This document shows, in pieces, positions 11,539 to 22,793 of a DNA stretch of 64,000 nt. The notes under the pieces are model-generated. The model did no database searches. It was given only the letters and a program-made list of their open reading frames with translations, and was not told the DNA's origin. The translations under genes were made by a program, and so were the position numbers. The stretch comes from Sipunculus nudus (lineage: Eukaryota > Annelida > Sipuncula > Golfingiida > Sipunculidae), in NCBI GenBank assembly GCA_026874595.1, contig CM049321.1:47361797-47425796 (forward strand). The letters are read 5' to 3'. Every line of letters starts with the position of its first letter. Within the stretch, counting starts at the first letter, position 1.

Positions 11539-14146
11539 CAATTGTTTGGCCTTACAGCATATAAATATTATATATACTATAAAATTAGGTAGAATAGTAT
11601 GTTTACATTACATTTTCTTATTATCAAAACGTAACATATTGTAATCAGGTATCAATATCAGTCTTTGTATAAGTAAAAGTATTAGCGTTAGTATTAGTAT
11701 AAGTACGAGTATTAGTATTTGTACAAGTACAAGTAGTTGTAGTTATTTTTGTTTATCTGACAAGGATGATTTGTAAGAACAAAACGTTTATTTTTCTTGT
11801 TTACAAAGGGAATTCACATACCATTTGCCGATTTAACGCGCTCCATTGCCAGGTTTATATAAATAGATAAACAATTTTTTATGACCTAGTAACCAGGTAT
11901 AGTATTATTGTTAGGTTTATTAAACTGGTGGCCCTTAATCTGTAGTTTTGACTGATATTTCATGCCGATATCTGCATTTAAGTGAACATAGACTAAAATA
12001 CACAAATTGTGTTTCACAGCCTGAAATTGGGTCCGGAGTTTAATTTAATTTAATTAATATTATAACGTATATATATTGCTTATATTTTGGTGTGTAAATG
12101 TTAATTTCAGGCAGAAACTTTGAGGGATTTGTTTTTCACTCGTTATCCCAAACCTCGGTCCAAAGTTCTTACGTCACAACCACTTGTGTTCTTGTCCTGA
12201 CATCTGGCGGCACATCAAAGCATTCCTGGAAATGGCCGACAATACGCTGACAATTTTTAAGCCAATCAATGTCGAGTATTCCCTTCAGTGCGGTTCGCCT
12301 TCCATGAATTCTAGGAGAGGCCCGAACGGAAACCTGTCACTCAGTATCAGCGTAGCCAGATATGATTTTTTATGAAAACCCTTTCATGTAATACCACCTG
12401 ACGATCTCTAGTATGAACATATCTTGCGGGTGCTAGATAGCTTAAAAACAGCTGCGAATCCCGCCATCTAAGCGAGGACCCTGACAAAACATGTAAGCTC
12501 TCTGTGAGCTTTCGGGGCTCAGAGAGAAAGCAGAGCTACCAAGAAGACCTTTGGATGTAGGCATCGGGCATCTCCAGTATTTTGATGTGAGAACGTTTGG
12601 ATTTCGGAGGATTATATTAGTGTGTAGCGGCTGAACGTGGGGAGGAGTTAAGTTTAACATTTTCCCATCAATTTTGACCGGTACTGGATGGATATACAGA
12701 CATAAAAAGCCGGTTATGAACCATGTCGCGAGGGGGCCCCGCGAATTTCGCTGATCTGCAGGCAGAGGTTTACTCTATGAATCCCACACAGGTAGGGTTT
12801 ACGACACCTTATTTTGTGATAACCATATTAAAATGGACACTTTAATGAACCTCCCTAGGTCAGAATTAACCTTAACCAAATTAAACAGTAAATTTATAGG
12901 TATTCAATCACCATCTACCAACAAACTGCCGTTATTTTGACAACACCCCCTCCTTACCAGCTTACGATACGTTATTTGAAATAAACCATATTAAAATGGA
13001 CAAATATGATGGAAAAAATGAAAATGAATGCTTACCTAATGCAGTTTTGACTATGTAAATTTGCATGTAATCCAGCACCGTCAATATACAAATTGCCCTC
13101 ATTTGACAGCTAACCCCCACCCCCCCCCCCCCTACACCCCCCCCCCCCCTCCTGCCACACCCCTATTTTGACACAATGTAAACATACCCACATGTTTAAA
13201 GGGGAAGTACTTACTCACGCCCCTGTATGATGTGATTGTACTCACTGTGAGTAAAAACCCTTAACGCTCATCACTGCACAAGACCATACGCCTCATAAAG
13301 AACTTGGTGTTCCCTCAGACACCTGGCTCGTATAATGTATATCTTCTACCATTCAGAATGACATGCACTGTAGGAGCTGTTAACCTATATATTTCTTTGA
13401 GGGGGAAAACACGCTTCAGGGGCAATTGTCTATTTGTTATATGTTGAGTGCTGTAGTGTTTGTATGTTATTTATTGGTGGTTCTGTCGTTTGCATAGTAC
13501 GGTTAACAGTATCTTTAAATATATTTGTCATACAGGCAAATTACAGGATTAAACTAAAACATCATTTAATTTTGTTTTTATTTTCATCTACAGAATCAGA
13601 ATAACAGATAATAAATATGTGGTTTTCTCCATTTATCAGCTGTTTATCTCAAATAACGGACAAGCTTGTGTAATACAGTCAGATAGTTTTGTTGATATTT
13701 TATTATTTTCTGTCTGTGAAGTTGTGTAGCATCTCTCCTGTGACCACAGATTCTCCTGTTGAAATTGTAAAACATAAAACAATATCACAATGAATACTGG
13801 GTGTTTCTTTTGGAAATTTTATGCAATGATCTTAATATTATAAATATAAAGTATGTAATGTATGATAATGGGAAACATACAGATTATATAATGTGTGCTA
13901 GATTTTACTTAATTCAAACATGCAAATAATCACTTCTACATAATCTGATTATTTCAACAAGTTTGACTTGTTTAACTAGGTAATCCTGGTGTATCAACGA
14001 GAGACAGGGTTTGCATGCGACCCAGATAAAACCTAAAGCAGGACCAAAGCTTAATCCTTTCTTTGATTCTACAGCAGAAGTTATACACACATTTGTGAAT
14101 ATTGGTAGCAAGCCAAGTGGCTCTGAACTCACCATCCCTGTCTTAC
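11539..14146. other. No gene; low-complexity patches
   Basis: Holds a degenerate AGTATTAGTATAAGTA array at about 11662-11750 and C tracts at 13117-13149. The + frame at 14011-14146 (45 codons before it enters a MITE) reads smoothly but lacks splice or domain support. No gene is called. Confidence 0.45.
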
Positions 14147-14297
14147 CAGGGACAGATCTAGAATTTGAGAAAAGAAAGGGTCCATTCCAGGAGGACTAGT
14201 GATGAAACCTTTAAAAAGAGATAGAGTGGGAGGGGGAGTCCAGGCCACAAAAAGTGGTCTGAAATGTGTAAAAAAATTTGCTTTGGATGAAAAAGGG
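14147..14297 (-). mobile_element. hAT-like MITE, family 1, truncated
   Basis: Begins CAGGGACAGATCTAGAATTT, followed by the AGGAGGACTAGTGATGAAA, GGCCACAAAAAGTGGTCTGA and TTTGGATGAAAAAGGG boxes in the same order as the copy at 5941. The opposite terminus (TTCTG side) is missing, so the copy is truncated and cannot be checked for a target duplication. Confidence 0.7.
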
Positions 14298-14394
14298 TGG
14301 GATGTGATGCACTCACTTTTAACTCATGTTAGGGTGTGCAGAGCATATATCAGTTATCACTTTATTCAACAGGAACTATGAGTGATACCCAGGA

Positions 14395-14495
14395 ATCCTG
14401 GGGAGAAACCTGTTTTACCAAGCCTTGGTTTATCCAAAACCAGTAAAACCCAGGTCTTGTCCAGGTTTTGGGTAAAACCTACAAAACCCTGGCCA
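14395..14495. repeat. Degenerate CCAGGTTTTGGGTAAAACC array
   Basis: Several imperfect words such as AAACCAGTAAAACCCAGG and CCAGGTTTTGGGTAAAACC, partly self-complementary. Similar TTTAACCTGGGT words occur at 23340-23400. It may be the end of an element with sub-terminal repeats. Confidence 0.4.
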
Positions 14496-15435
14496 ATTGG
14501 GACACTGCTGTTATATATTTGCTTAATTAAGTGCTGTTCACTGACTGAGACAAGGTGAGACTTTTCGGTTTGTGGTGTCTGTCTCTGTAATTCAACAGGA
14601 TCAGTGCTGTTTGCCATGCAGAGAAACTGACATAAATTTATTATAATCAAAGTTCTGTGTATAATAATATTTAATTGCAGTGTTTCTTAAATTATTGTAA
14701 ATGGTCTTATGAACATAGCAAGTATCCAAATGATATAAATTGAAATTTGGCTGGCCAGACACTGTGCAGTGCAGAAGTGCTATCGCTCTTTGAATCATTG
14801 ATACTATCTACTCCAGTGGTATTTAGTTTGATAAGCTATGTAAATGATGGTAGCTTCTCACTCGTAATAAATTCTGATAGTGGTGGATTGGAATGTACGT
14901 ATATATATATATGAACCTGTTTTACAATATATTGTAAATTTACTCTGGTTGGCTTTTTGTTTGGGAAGGTATCAATTTTGTGATGTTTGAAAACAGGAAA
15001 TTATCACAAAAATAAAACTCTGTGAATAAAACACCAAACCTACAAAAAATATTGTACCTGTAGCCTAATCTATGACATTATACATATGTTATCCCTGCCT
15101 ACATCATCACAGATCTAGGATCAAAACTTAAACTATAACATATTTTATGTTATTCTTAATTAATGACTTATATTATTGATAATATCAGACTTATTTTGTC
15201 TACGAATAATGAAGAAGGAATTACCACTCGATTTTTTTCCCTTGCTTCTTCATCAAATAATTATAAATAGTTATAAATATACTGTGTTGGTTACTATATA
15301 TCATGAATTTGTGAATTTGAAACCCTCAATACAAATGAGAATTGCGAACAAAAATTAACCACACGAATATATAACCAGCACAGTATTGGCATGGAATGAT
15401 TTGAAATATGTTATAAATGAAACTTATACTGCTGC
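14496..15435. other. No gene seen
   Basis: AT-rich unique sequence with a short (TA)n at 14898-14911. Nothing further is supported. Confidence 0.45.
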
Positions 15436-15842
15436 CAAATCGGGCAAGTGACAACTAGCTTTCACTTGCTTTACATGAATTTTTACTTGTCCCACAATAA
15501 TCAAGGATCAAGGCCACAACCACAAAAAGTGTGATCCACATGATTACTTTGTAACAATATACATACCGGTATTCAAATGTTTCTTTGTCAATTATTTCTT
15601 CTCCTTAGAATTTGCACAGATAAAAACATGCAGATAAATTAAGCTAAAGGTATTTAAATATGATTTTACTTCCCCTGAAAAAAGTGGCTAACTTAAGATT
15701 AGTCAAAATTCAGGCCTTTTACTAAAGTTTTAGTAATGTTTATGTTGCAGTAGGAAGTAGGAAGCCACTTTTGGTTGCACTACAACCATTTTCTGGTACT
15801 TTGACTTGCCCAAGGCAAGTGTTTAACCAGTAATGTCGAGCC
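15436..15842 (+). repeat. Dispersed repeat family D, copy 1
   Basis: Aligns with 19317-19904. Shared words include ACATGAATTTTTACTTGTCC near the start and ACCATTTTCTGGTACT, GGCAAGTGTTTAACCAGTAA and GAGCCCT near the end. The spacing differs because copy 2 has extra internal sequence. One end (GGGCTCGACATTA in reverse) resembles a hAT-type terminus, but the other end is not its inverse. Confidence 0.65.
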
Positions 15843-16141
15843 CTAATACATAAAAACAGTACTATTTATAATTGATCTGACTAGAATTATGAGCAGCTTG
15901 GGGCAACCACCATCGGTGTATAATCTGATATATAACTATTAGTGGCATACTAATCAATCCATTATATTGATGATTTGTTTTCTTTCATAATCTATCAAAT
16001 CAGTGGCATTTTTTGCATATATTTGATCATAAATTGATCATTTATCATGGATTATGCAAAAATGCCTATGTGTTAACATCCAAAGAAGTCATATTATCCT
16101 GATAAATATTCTAATTCTGTCAGATATGTAAGGAAGTAAGC

Positions 16142-16335
16142 TTGATGGGGCACTCAACAGCAAATTGCATTAAAGTTTATCCTTGTGCAACAAATATACA
16201 TGTATCAACAGCCCTAGTTGTGACCTTGACCTTTCAGCATAGTGTAACAGTTAAACTGTATTTACTGGGTCCACATTTCAGATTTAATTCTATACAGCAG
16301 ATTTCATGGAAATATAGATGGTACATAACATAAAG
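16142..16335 (+). repeat. Dispersed repeat family E, copy 1
   Basis: Shows shared words with the inverse of 26395-26610: CTTGACCTTTCAGCAT, a TATTTACTGGG/AATTTACTCGG pair and ATACAGCAGATTTC at matching spacing. Non-coding, of unknown class. Confidence 0.6.
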
Positions 16336-17640
16336 GATTGATAATAGGTCAAAGGTCAGAAAATACTGCATGGTATTAATTATCAATAATTAACAGTACT
16401 ATATATCACATTGTGAATATGTATCAGGATGGTTCACTCATGATATGGTATGTGAAATTATCAATCAATGCAATTATATATATAGAGTATGGGTACACCA
16501 TAGTAGCATTTTAAAATAATGTCAAACTGATATCCATAAAGCAACAGTTGGTTCATTAGTATGTTCAGCAGTTCACGCTTACCTCTGCAAGTTTGTATTC
16601 AGCGAGAGAGTTATAACTTCTAAGCATCCAATTACATCTGATTATCAAACGGAAGATATCAACCAGTATTTTCTTAAGGTTGATTATAAAATGAGAACTG
16701 ATTTCCAACACTTCTGCTTACATATTTCACGATTTCACCCCTGAAAGTCCAGCCAAAACAAGGTTTCTGAGTGAAGCTTTCAAGTTGTCATCTCGGGAAG
16801 TAGGCATGCATGGTATGTGGTTATACATATAAGTAAAGGATGTTCATAAGAGCAGGGTTCTGCTCCACTGAATCTTGTGTCAGAGTGCATCAGGTCAAAG
16901 GTCAATGGGATCAGCGAACCTTATTCCCTGCTTCTTGACCAGTCGGTACACCTGTAATGCATGGTTGATCAGTCATGCGTGGAGATTCTTCATAGGACAC
17001 CACAGGATGTTCACACCCTGTGTATATATAGGGATATACCCATTAGAAAACACCTTTCAGGCTTAGTGTGTATCTTGCTTGAAAAAAAAAAACACATTGG
17101 ATCTGCCGGAGATTTTGTTTTTAAAAGATACTACTCAAAATTAAACTAGGAAAGAAGCTTTTAAAGTTTACTTGATTTAATGATCTGGAAAATGGATATA
17201 TAAGTGAAGATATTGGATATATTTGTAATGTATATTTACTCAAGTATTGTGCCTGTTGACAGTGGGAATATATGCTGCTTGTGATGTTTTAATAACCAGT
17301 GGCTTAACAGCCAACCAAAGAGTGAATATTTATAAACCATTTTGGAAGTTAAACAAGACCTACAAGAGAGGACCGGATGACTTCCGGCACACAATTAAGA
17401 TTATACCAGCCATGCGCGTCTATAAGGAACTGTTACGTTATTGGTTGATGTGAGTTCTCACCACAGAAGGCGTTATTTTGTTGCTGTTTGTGATTTTTAT
17501 GGGTTACAGGTTGTTTCGAGAAGTATGTACATAATATGTTAAAAGGGCAGTGGAATATTACAGTATACAAGAAATTGAAGCCTTAAATAATCCTGCGAGT
17601 AGTGTACATATTAAATTTTAGAAAAATTAATTGTGTAATA
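16336..17640. promoter_or_regulatory. Upstream region of exon A
   Basis: About 1.3 kb before the exon A start codon. I see no core promoter I could defend. A frame at 17247-17453 (68 codons, ending in RVYKELLRYWLM) overlaps a GTGAGT donor-like site at 17449, so it could be a non-coding or alternative first exon. An AG at 17620-17621 could be the acceptor for a 5' UTR junction just before the ATG at 17641. All of this is inference. Confidence 0.2.
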
Positions 17641-17925
17641 ATGTCATCAAGGGGACAGTGGTCTGTACCTCAGGATACCTGGGCTGATGATGAAATGTCA
17701 TACTCTGAGATAGATAGTTGTAGAACGAGCAGCAGTGACGTCGATGATGATTTCTTGCAAAGATTTGCAATATTCAACCTTCAAGCTCAAATGCGGAGAT
17801 TATCATTACAGCAGCAGCAAGATCGCGCTGGTACCAGCCATCTTAATAACTTACAGGGAGATTTGTCCAGTTTATCCACTACTCTGACATCAAAAGTGTC
17901 ATACCGTCAGGCTGGAGATGGACAG
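17641..17925 (+). CDS. Exon A: N-terminal coding exon of unrecognised protein
   Basis: The frame opens with an ATG at 17641 that has A at -3, encodes 95 residues, and ends in phase 0 at CAG followed by the consensus donor GTGAGC. The first 40 residues are rich in Ser and Asp (WADDEMSYSEIDS, then SSSDVDDDF). Next comes a helix-like segment, FLQRFAIFNLQAQMRRLSLQ, running into a Gln stretch and a Ser/Thr-rich tail. RRLS fits the protein kinase A consensus. There is no signal peptide or membrane span, so a cytoplasmic or nuclear protein is likely. An in-frame ATG at 17602 exists, but a possible splice acceptor at 17620-17621 makes 17641 the better start. Composition and the strong donor support a real exon. 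The family is not recognised; disordered N-termini of this kind occur in many scaffold and signalling proteins. Confidence 0.65.
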
Positions 17926-18194
17926 GTGAGCACAATGAAAGCCATTATGACATAACAATTTTATTTTGTAAAGGCCATAGGGAAAATAAATTGACATATG
18001 TAATGCATATTACATTTCTTGGAAATATAAATATACCAGTATATCATGCATCTTTTCCAACATGCCTGCAAAAGAGGGAAATGTTCCATCCGACTTTTCA
18101 CACTTAAACATTGCAGTCGTGAACAAAACCAGTTCTGACCATGCTTGCCATACATGTGTGTTAATCGTAATCTTGATGCATCAGGGAACACAAT

Positions 18195-18332
18195 AAATGC
18201 GCATTTGTTAGTGTGTGCACTTGGCCATGGGGCATGTCCTTCCCATTTAGCCTCCAGCATGCTCACCCTTGGTGGGGGCCGAGTGCAAGAATTCTCACCA
18301 TCCTGGCTGAGATCCGAACTCACTTTCTGATA
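18195..18332 (-). mobile_element. SINE family S, partial copy
   Basis: In reverse it reads GTGAGTTCGGATCTCAGCC (B-box region), then a GGGTGAGCATGCTGGAGGCT body, and ends near an AACAAATGCGCATTT word. These match the full SINE at 35164-35572. The A-box half of the head and the 3' third are missing. Confidence 0.75.
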
Positions 18333-18584
18333 AAAAAAAATTACAACACCCTTCATTATATGTGTCAGCAAGGTTCCCATTTGAGTACTTGGCATGGATT
18401 TAGCTGTACTAGTAGAATCATTTATTTACCAGTGGAGATTATCACTGCTTGGGTCATGCCCTCTCAGGGTTTGTTATAGAATTACATGAATGAACATTCT
18501 GGAAAAGTGAGCAGACAAGGAGGAACTGTTTAAAATTAGAAGAAATTATCAAACCTAAGTTCTCTTTTACTTCTTTATAGGTAA

Positions 18585-18776
18585 CAGAAGCGGGTCCAGG
18601 GGGTCCGGACCCCCCCTTTTTCATCAGAAACAACGTTTTTTAAGGGCTTCAGACAAAATTTTGCCGCCTGGACCCCCCCCCCCCCCCTTTTTCAGACCTG
18701 AGGACCTTTTTTTAGGGTTTTCATTTGTCCTCCTGGGTTGGACCCCCCCTTTTCTTGAATCCTGGATCCGCCCCTG
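18585..18776 (+). mobile_element. hAT-like MITE, family 1, complete
   Basis: Starts CAGAAGCGGGTCCAGG and ends CCTGGATCCGCCCCTG, imperfect inverted termini, directly flanked on both sides by GGTAA, a perfect 5-bp target duplication. The interior has a TTTTTCATCAGAAACAACG box, C runs and a GTCCTCCTGGGTTGGACC box shared with 22580-22793. It has no ORF. Most hAT insertions give 8-bp duplications; a hAT subgroup with 5 bp is known, so hAT is plausible but unproven. Confidence 0.88.
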
Positions 18777-18826
18777 GGTAATAGTAAATTAAAGTGTTAC
18801 AGAGGTTTCACTCACACAGCTTGACA

Positions 18827-19303
18827 TTAAAGGATTACCCAATCACCTACCTTCTGAAAAAGAATTTATACGATTTCTGGCTTCCTCTGTGTATATATTA
18901 ATGATCTAAGGTTAATTTTAGTTGTGAAATGTTCTTATAGCGCCTTCGTTAAGGATGTATGAACTTGTTTATCAACAACATGTTTGTAAACACAGCAATG
19001 TTGACAAATGGGGAAAAACATGTAACCTAAGGTGGTAGGTAGCATATATGGGGAGGTAAAAAGGTCACTTGTTGCAAAACGCAATTTGCAAAGCTCTGGC
19101 TTATCTGACTTGCTGCCAGATGCCCCCATTGTCGAATTTGTTTTAATTATTTTAGCAGGCCCAAACAAATAATAAACATGTTGATGTAAACATAACAAGG
19201 AGCCTGTGAGCTATGATGTCCACATTTTTTGGCCTATTTTTATGAAAGCTCAAAGGGGTTACCTTCAGTTTATATTGGTCAGATAGGTGATTGGGCCCCT
19301 TAA
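18827..19303. mobile_element. TTAA-bounded MITE, complete
   Basis: TTAA at 18827-18830 and at 19300-19303 enclose inverted termini: AGGATTACCCAATCACCTA on the left and TAGGTGATTGGGCCCC on the right. Partial copies are at 1-125, 30003-30130 and 33610-33825. No coding capacity. TTAA target sites are characteristic of piggyBac elements; assigning this one is inference. Confidence 0.75.
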
Positions 19304-19316
19304 ACTTTGAAAGTAC

Positions 19317-19904
19317 TTGGCCAGTACTGCAATTGCCAGGTAGTTTTTACTTTTTCTACATGAATTTTTTACTTGTCCAGTCAACATCATTGACCTCAGC
19401 CACTAACACAAAGGGTGCTCCATATGTTTATGATTTTTTTTTATATTGCATGTCTGACAAGAAGAATGTTGGAAAGTTTATTTGTTTACAGTAAATCTCT
19501 TTAGTATCTCCACACCTAAACATACAGAAAATATGAAATGAAGAGGTATTATCAATAAGATTTTAATTCTCCAAGACAGAAAATGGATACAGAAGATTTG
19601 ATTAGTTTTATACCTTCAAAAAAGAAAATTGTAAACTGAAGATTAGTTGAGATTCAGGCCTTTGGGTTAAAGTTATGTTGGACCCACTTGCCAAGTTGGG
19701 AATCAGCCATGACAACATGACACTCAGGCCTTCGGAAATAAACTGATAGGGCCTGGACATCGTCTTCAGCTCATCTAAAATCGACGTTTGGGGTGACAAG
19801 CTGTCGCTAAGTTGGGAATACAAGCACAGTTTTTGTTGACTTACCACCATTTTCTGGAACTCTTACTTGCCTAGGACAAGTGGTTAACCATTAATGTGGA
19901 GCCC
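19317..19904 (+). repeat. Dispersed repeat family D, copy 2
   Basis: Second copy of the repeat at 15436. Ends ACCATTTTCTGGAACTCTTA, GGACAAGTGGTTAACCATTA and GGAGCCCTG. It starts about 14 bases after the TTAA element and contains about 180 bases not aligned to copy 1. Confidence 0.65.
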
Positions 19905-20057
19905 TGTTCAAGGAAATACAGTTGGGAATTGTGTACTGTAAGGTTGGACAAGCCTGACTGTCAGCTCCATGATTTCTGTACCTGGACACATGTACATGCA
20001 GGGATGTACCTGTACACACATAATAATAAAAATAATGATAATAATAATAATGACAAA

Positions 20058-20336
20058 AAAAGGTATGTTCTCAGGCACTTTTCATAAATCAGTGTGGGCA
20101 GGTGTTTTTTTATTACCTTTGTGTGTATGTTTTGATAAAAATGATCAGGAAAAGGCATGATAATAACATATTTTTTTCTAAAAACAGGTAAAAGCACTAC
20201 ATACCAAAGGAAAAATTCTCAAAATTGTACTAATAATAAATTTTAACTTCTTGAAAGAGGGAAAAATCAAAATAAAAATGCTTTGATGCGGGGGGTTTAA
20301 ATTGACATGGGCGGTGCCTGAGAACCATACCTTTTA
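20058..20336 (+). mobile_element. Inverted-repeat MITE, family 2, complete
   Basis: Left end AAAGGTATGTTCTCAGGCAC and right end GTGCCTGAGAACCATACCTT are inverted repeats differing by about one indel. The AT-rich interior shares AGGTAAAAGCACTACATA and GCGGGGGGTTTAAATTGACA with the copy at 11295. No ORF. I could not define a target duplication, because A/T-rich sequence lies at both borders. Confidence 0.8.
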
Positions 20337-20904
20337 TTTTTATTGGCCTTATACTAGATAGTATTTATAAAGTGCTATCTGTAATAGACAGACCCACAGA
20401 ACAGTTCACACACACACTCAAACCTACTTAAAAAAGATAATTTCATGGGTACCATCTCTATGTCCTTCTCCCTAAACCCATTTTCATTCTCACCATCTCT
20501 TGCATGTTTATCCAATGTAACATATTTAAGAAACACATAATTGATATTAATGACCAGAAAGCTTGCAGAAAGAGAACAGATTTTAAATTGGTTTAAAATT
20601 ATGTAAGAAGGAAGGAATGTTCACCAAGTTTCATATTACAATTTGGTGCTTTAAGATTTAGACTAGCTGAAAGCAAAGGGTCATAGTTTATTATTTTTTC
20701 AGAAAATATATGATGGAATAGAGCCATCTAAATGATAGTAAATAAAAATATTTGGGATTTTGTAATGTATATTGTACTTAACGGGAAGCCAAAAAAACTG
20801 TTTGAGCAGTGGCTCAATATGGTCAGTCCTACACTTAAGAAACAGGCGCCCAGTATTTTTCTGAACCATCTGCAACCACAAGACTTGCTCTGCAGGTAAC
20901 CTGG
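20337..20904. other. No gene seen
   Basis: Unique AT-rich intronic sequence. Confidence 0.4.
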
Positions 20905-21005
20905 CCAGCATGAACTGGTGTTACATATGGGGGTTTACCTGTACACATGTATGGGGCTGAACCTGTACACATGTATGGCACTCAACCATAACACATGTAT
21001 GGGGG
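20905..21005. repeat. Short tandem repeat, ~28-bp unit
   Basis: Three or four imperfect units built on TGTACACATGTATGGGGCT, starting with a partial unit near 20925. Confidence 0.7.
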
Positions 21006-21519
21006 TGTTGATGTACCATACCATCGTTTTGTGTGACACCTGCACTGTCATGATTCATGCGTCATAAGCTTACTGTGAATCACGTCACAGAGTTTGTAGT
21101 GTCATTGTTTGTTTACATCAGTGCACTCAATTACCTTACCTAAATGGGAAATTTGTTTTATTTACTCATTATTACAACACAATAATATCATTCAGGTATC
21201 AGGTGTTTCATTGTTACTGGACACTCCCATTTCTATACAGTATCTGTCATGTATGGCTTTAAATAATGCTGGTACTGTTTACATTAAAATCCTATTTGGT
21301 TTTCATTGAGGTGTCAGTTAAATGTTTCATGACCCATTTAAATGATATTTGGTGAATGATATTTTATATAAACAACACTAATATATCGGTCTGTATTGAT
21401 TCCTGTTTTTATCTGTCACATTTTACTGGTGAAAGAATTTGAAATTAAGTGAAATATGTGAAATATGTGAAATAAGATCACTCGTAGGACTCACCAAAAG
21501 TGGTCTTAATTCATTGGTG

Positions 21520-21945
21520 GTCTGGGGTGAGTTTCAAATACAGTGTGCCAAATATAAATATAAATACGATAGCTGGTCTCCTCCAAATACAAATACCATT
21601 GCAAATATGCAAATATAAGTTACGTAGAATATTTATTTATTTCCAGCACCATAAGTATTCAAAATATCTAAGGGAGAAGTGAAACGCTTGACGTAATGCT
21701 GTCTTTTAAGGTTGTTAAGAAGTTAGGCAGTTGTTACATTTTTAAAATTATGGCAGATATGAATGTGTATTTATACATATGTATTTGTACAGTATTTGAT
21801 CAAATACATCAAATATTGAGATCAAATACAAACACAAATATTATCATTTTGCACAACACAAATACAACTATAAATACACATACATACTTTTACTGTATTT
21901 AAATACAAATACCAAAAAATATGTATTTGACCCCAACCCTGGCTT
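21520..21945. mobile_element. Element with AAATACAAATAC terminal word arrays
   Basis: Left side starts CTGGGGTGAGTTTCAAATAC and runs through AAATATAAATATAAATAC words. Right side runs through AAATACAAATACC words and ends GTATTTGACCCCAACCCTGG. The two outer ends are related as inverted repeats, with arrays of AAATAC-type hexamers on both sides. Flanks are only loosely similar, so no target duplication is claimed. No coding capacity. Confidence 0.5.
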
Positions 21946-22579
21946 GGTCATATTAGATAGGTTGGTTATAACCAATGTGACTGCTTTTGGTTCACTCAAG
22001 GTTTGCCTTAAAAGACAGGTGGTCTTTCAGACAGGTTCATCTCAACTGTTATGATTACCATGACAGCCACCTCTTTCTATAAATAAAACACCAGAATTGG
22101 TGCTGTTAGTTTTTTAATATGTAAACAATAGTGATATTTGTCTTTGCTGGTGTTAACTGTATCTATATAATCTCTGTATGTTTCAGGCATGAGCTTTTTC
22201 TGCGGAATTCCAAGATTTTTAGAAAAAAACTGATGGTTCCTCCGATAAGTCAAGATTTGTAATTAATTTTGGTCAATTAGGCCACCTGCGATTCGCAGAA
22301 CTGAAGCCAATCAACGCCCCTCCTTGATGTTTCTTCTGCTACTGTTTTATATATGCATTAGTACACTTGTCACAGAACTGTTCATGAACATCATCATCAT
22401 TCACCATGACTACACCATCACTTAGCCATACATGATGAGTGTCAGTATGGCTGTCTGGTTAGTCATTAGGAAAAACGGACTACAATGTTGTGCAGGTATA
22501 TACTAATTTACATAATGATCACTGAATGTGTGTTTAAAAGTGTTGAAAAGGGTACTCCTGTCCAGGTACTTGCTGAGTA

Positions 22580-22793
22580 CAGAAGCAGATCCATGGGGGG
22601 TCAAGGGGGACCGGAACCCCCTCCCCCCTTTTTTCATCAGAAACAACGTTTTTAAGGGGCTTCAGACAAAATTTTGCGGCTTGGACCCCTCCTTTTCCAG
22701 ACCTGGGGACTTTTTTTAGAGTTTTCTTTAGTCCTCCTGGGTTGGAACCCCCCCCCCCCCCCCCCCTTTTCCTAAATCTGAGATCCGTCCCTG
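22580..22793 (+). mobile_element. hAT-like MITE, family 1, complete
   Basis: Starts CAGAAGCAGATCCATGG and ends AGATCCGTCCCTG. GAGTA lies immediately on both sides, a perfect 5-bp target duplication. The interior is collinear with 18585-18776, with C runs at 22620-22627 and 22748-22766. No ORF of its own. Confidence 0.88.

Noticed and set aside
14011-14199. 62-codon + frame as a coding exon
   Set aside because: It reads smoothly at first but runs into the truncated hAT-like MITE at 14147, and no acceptor or donor fits it.
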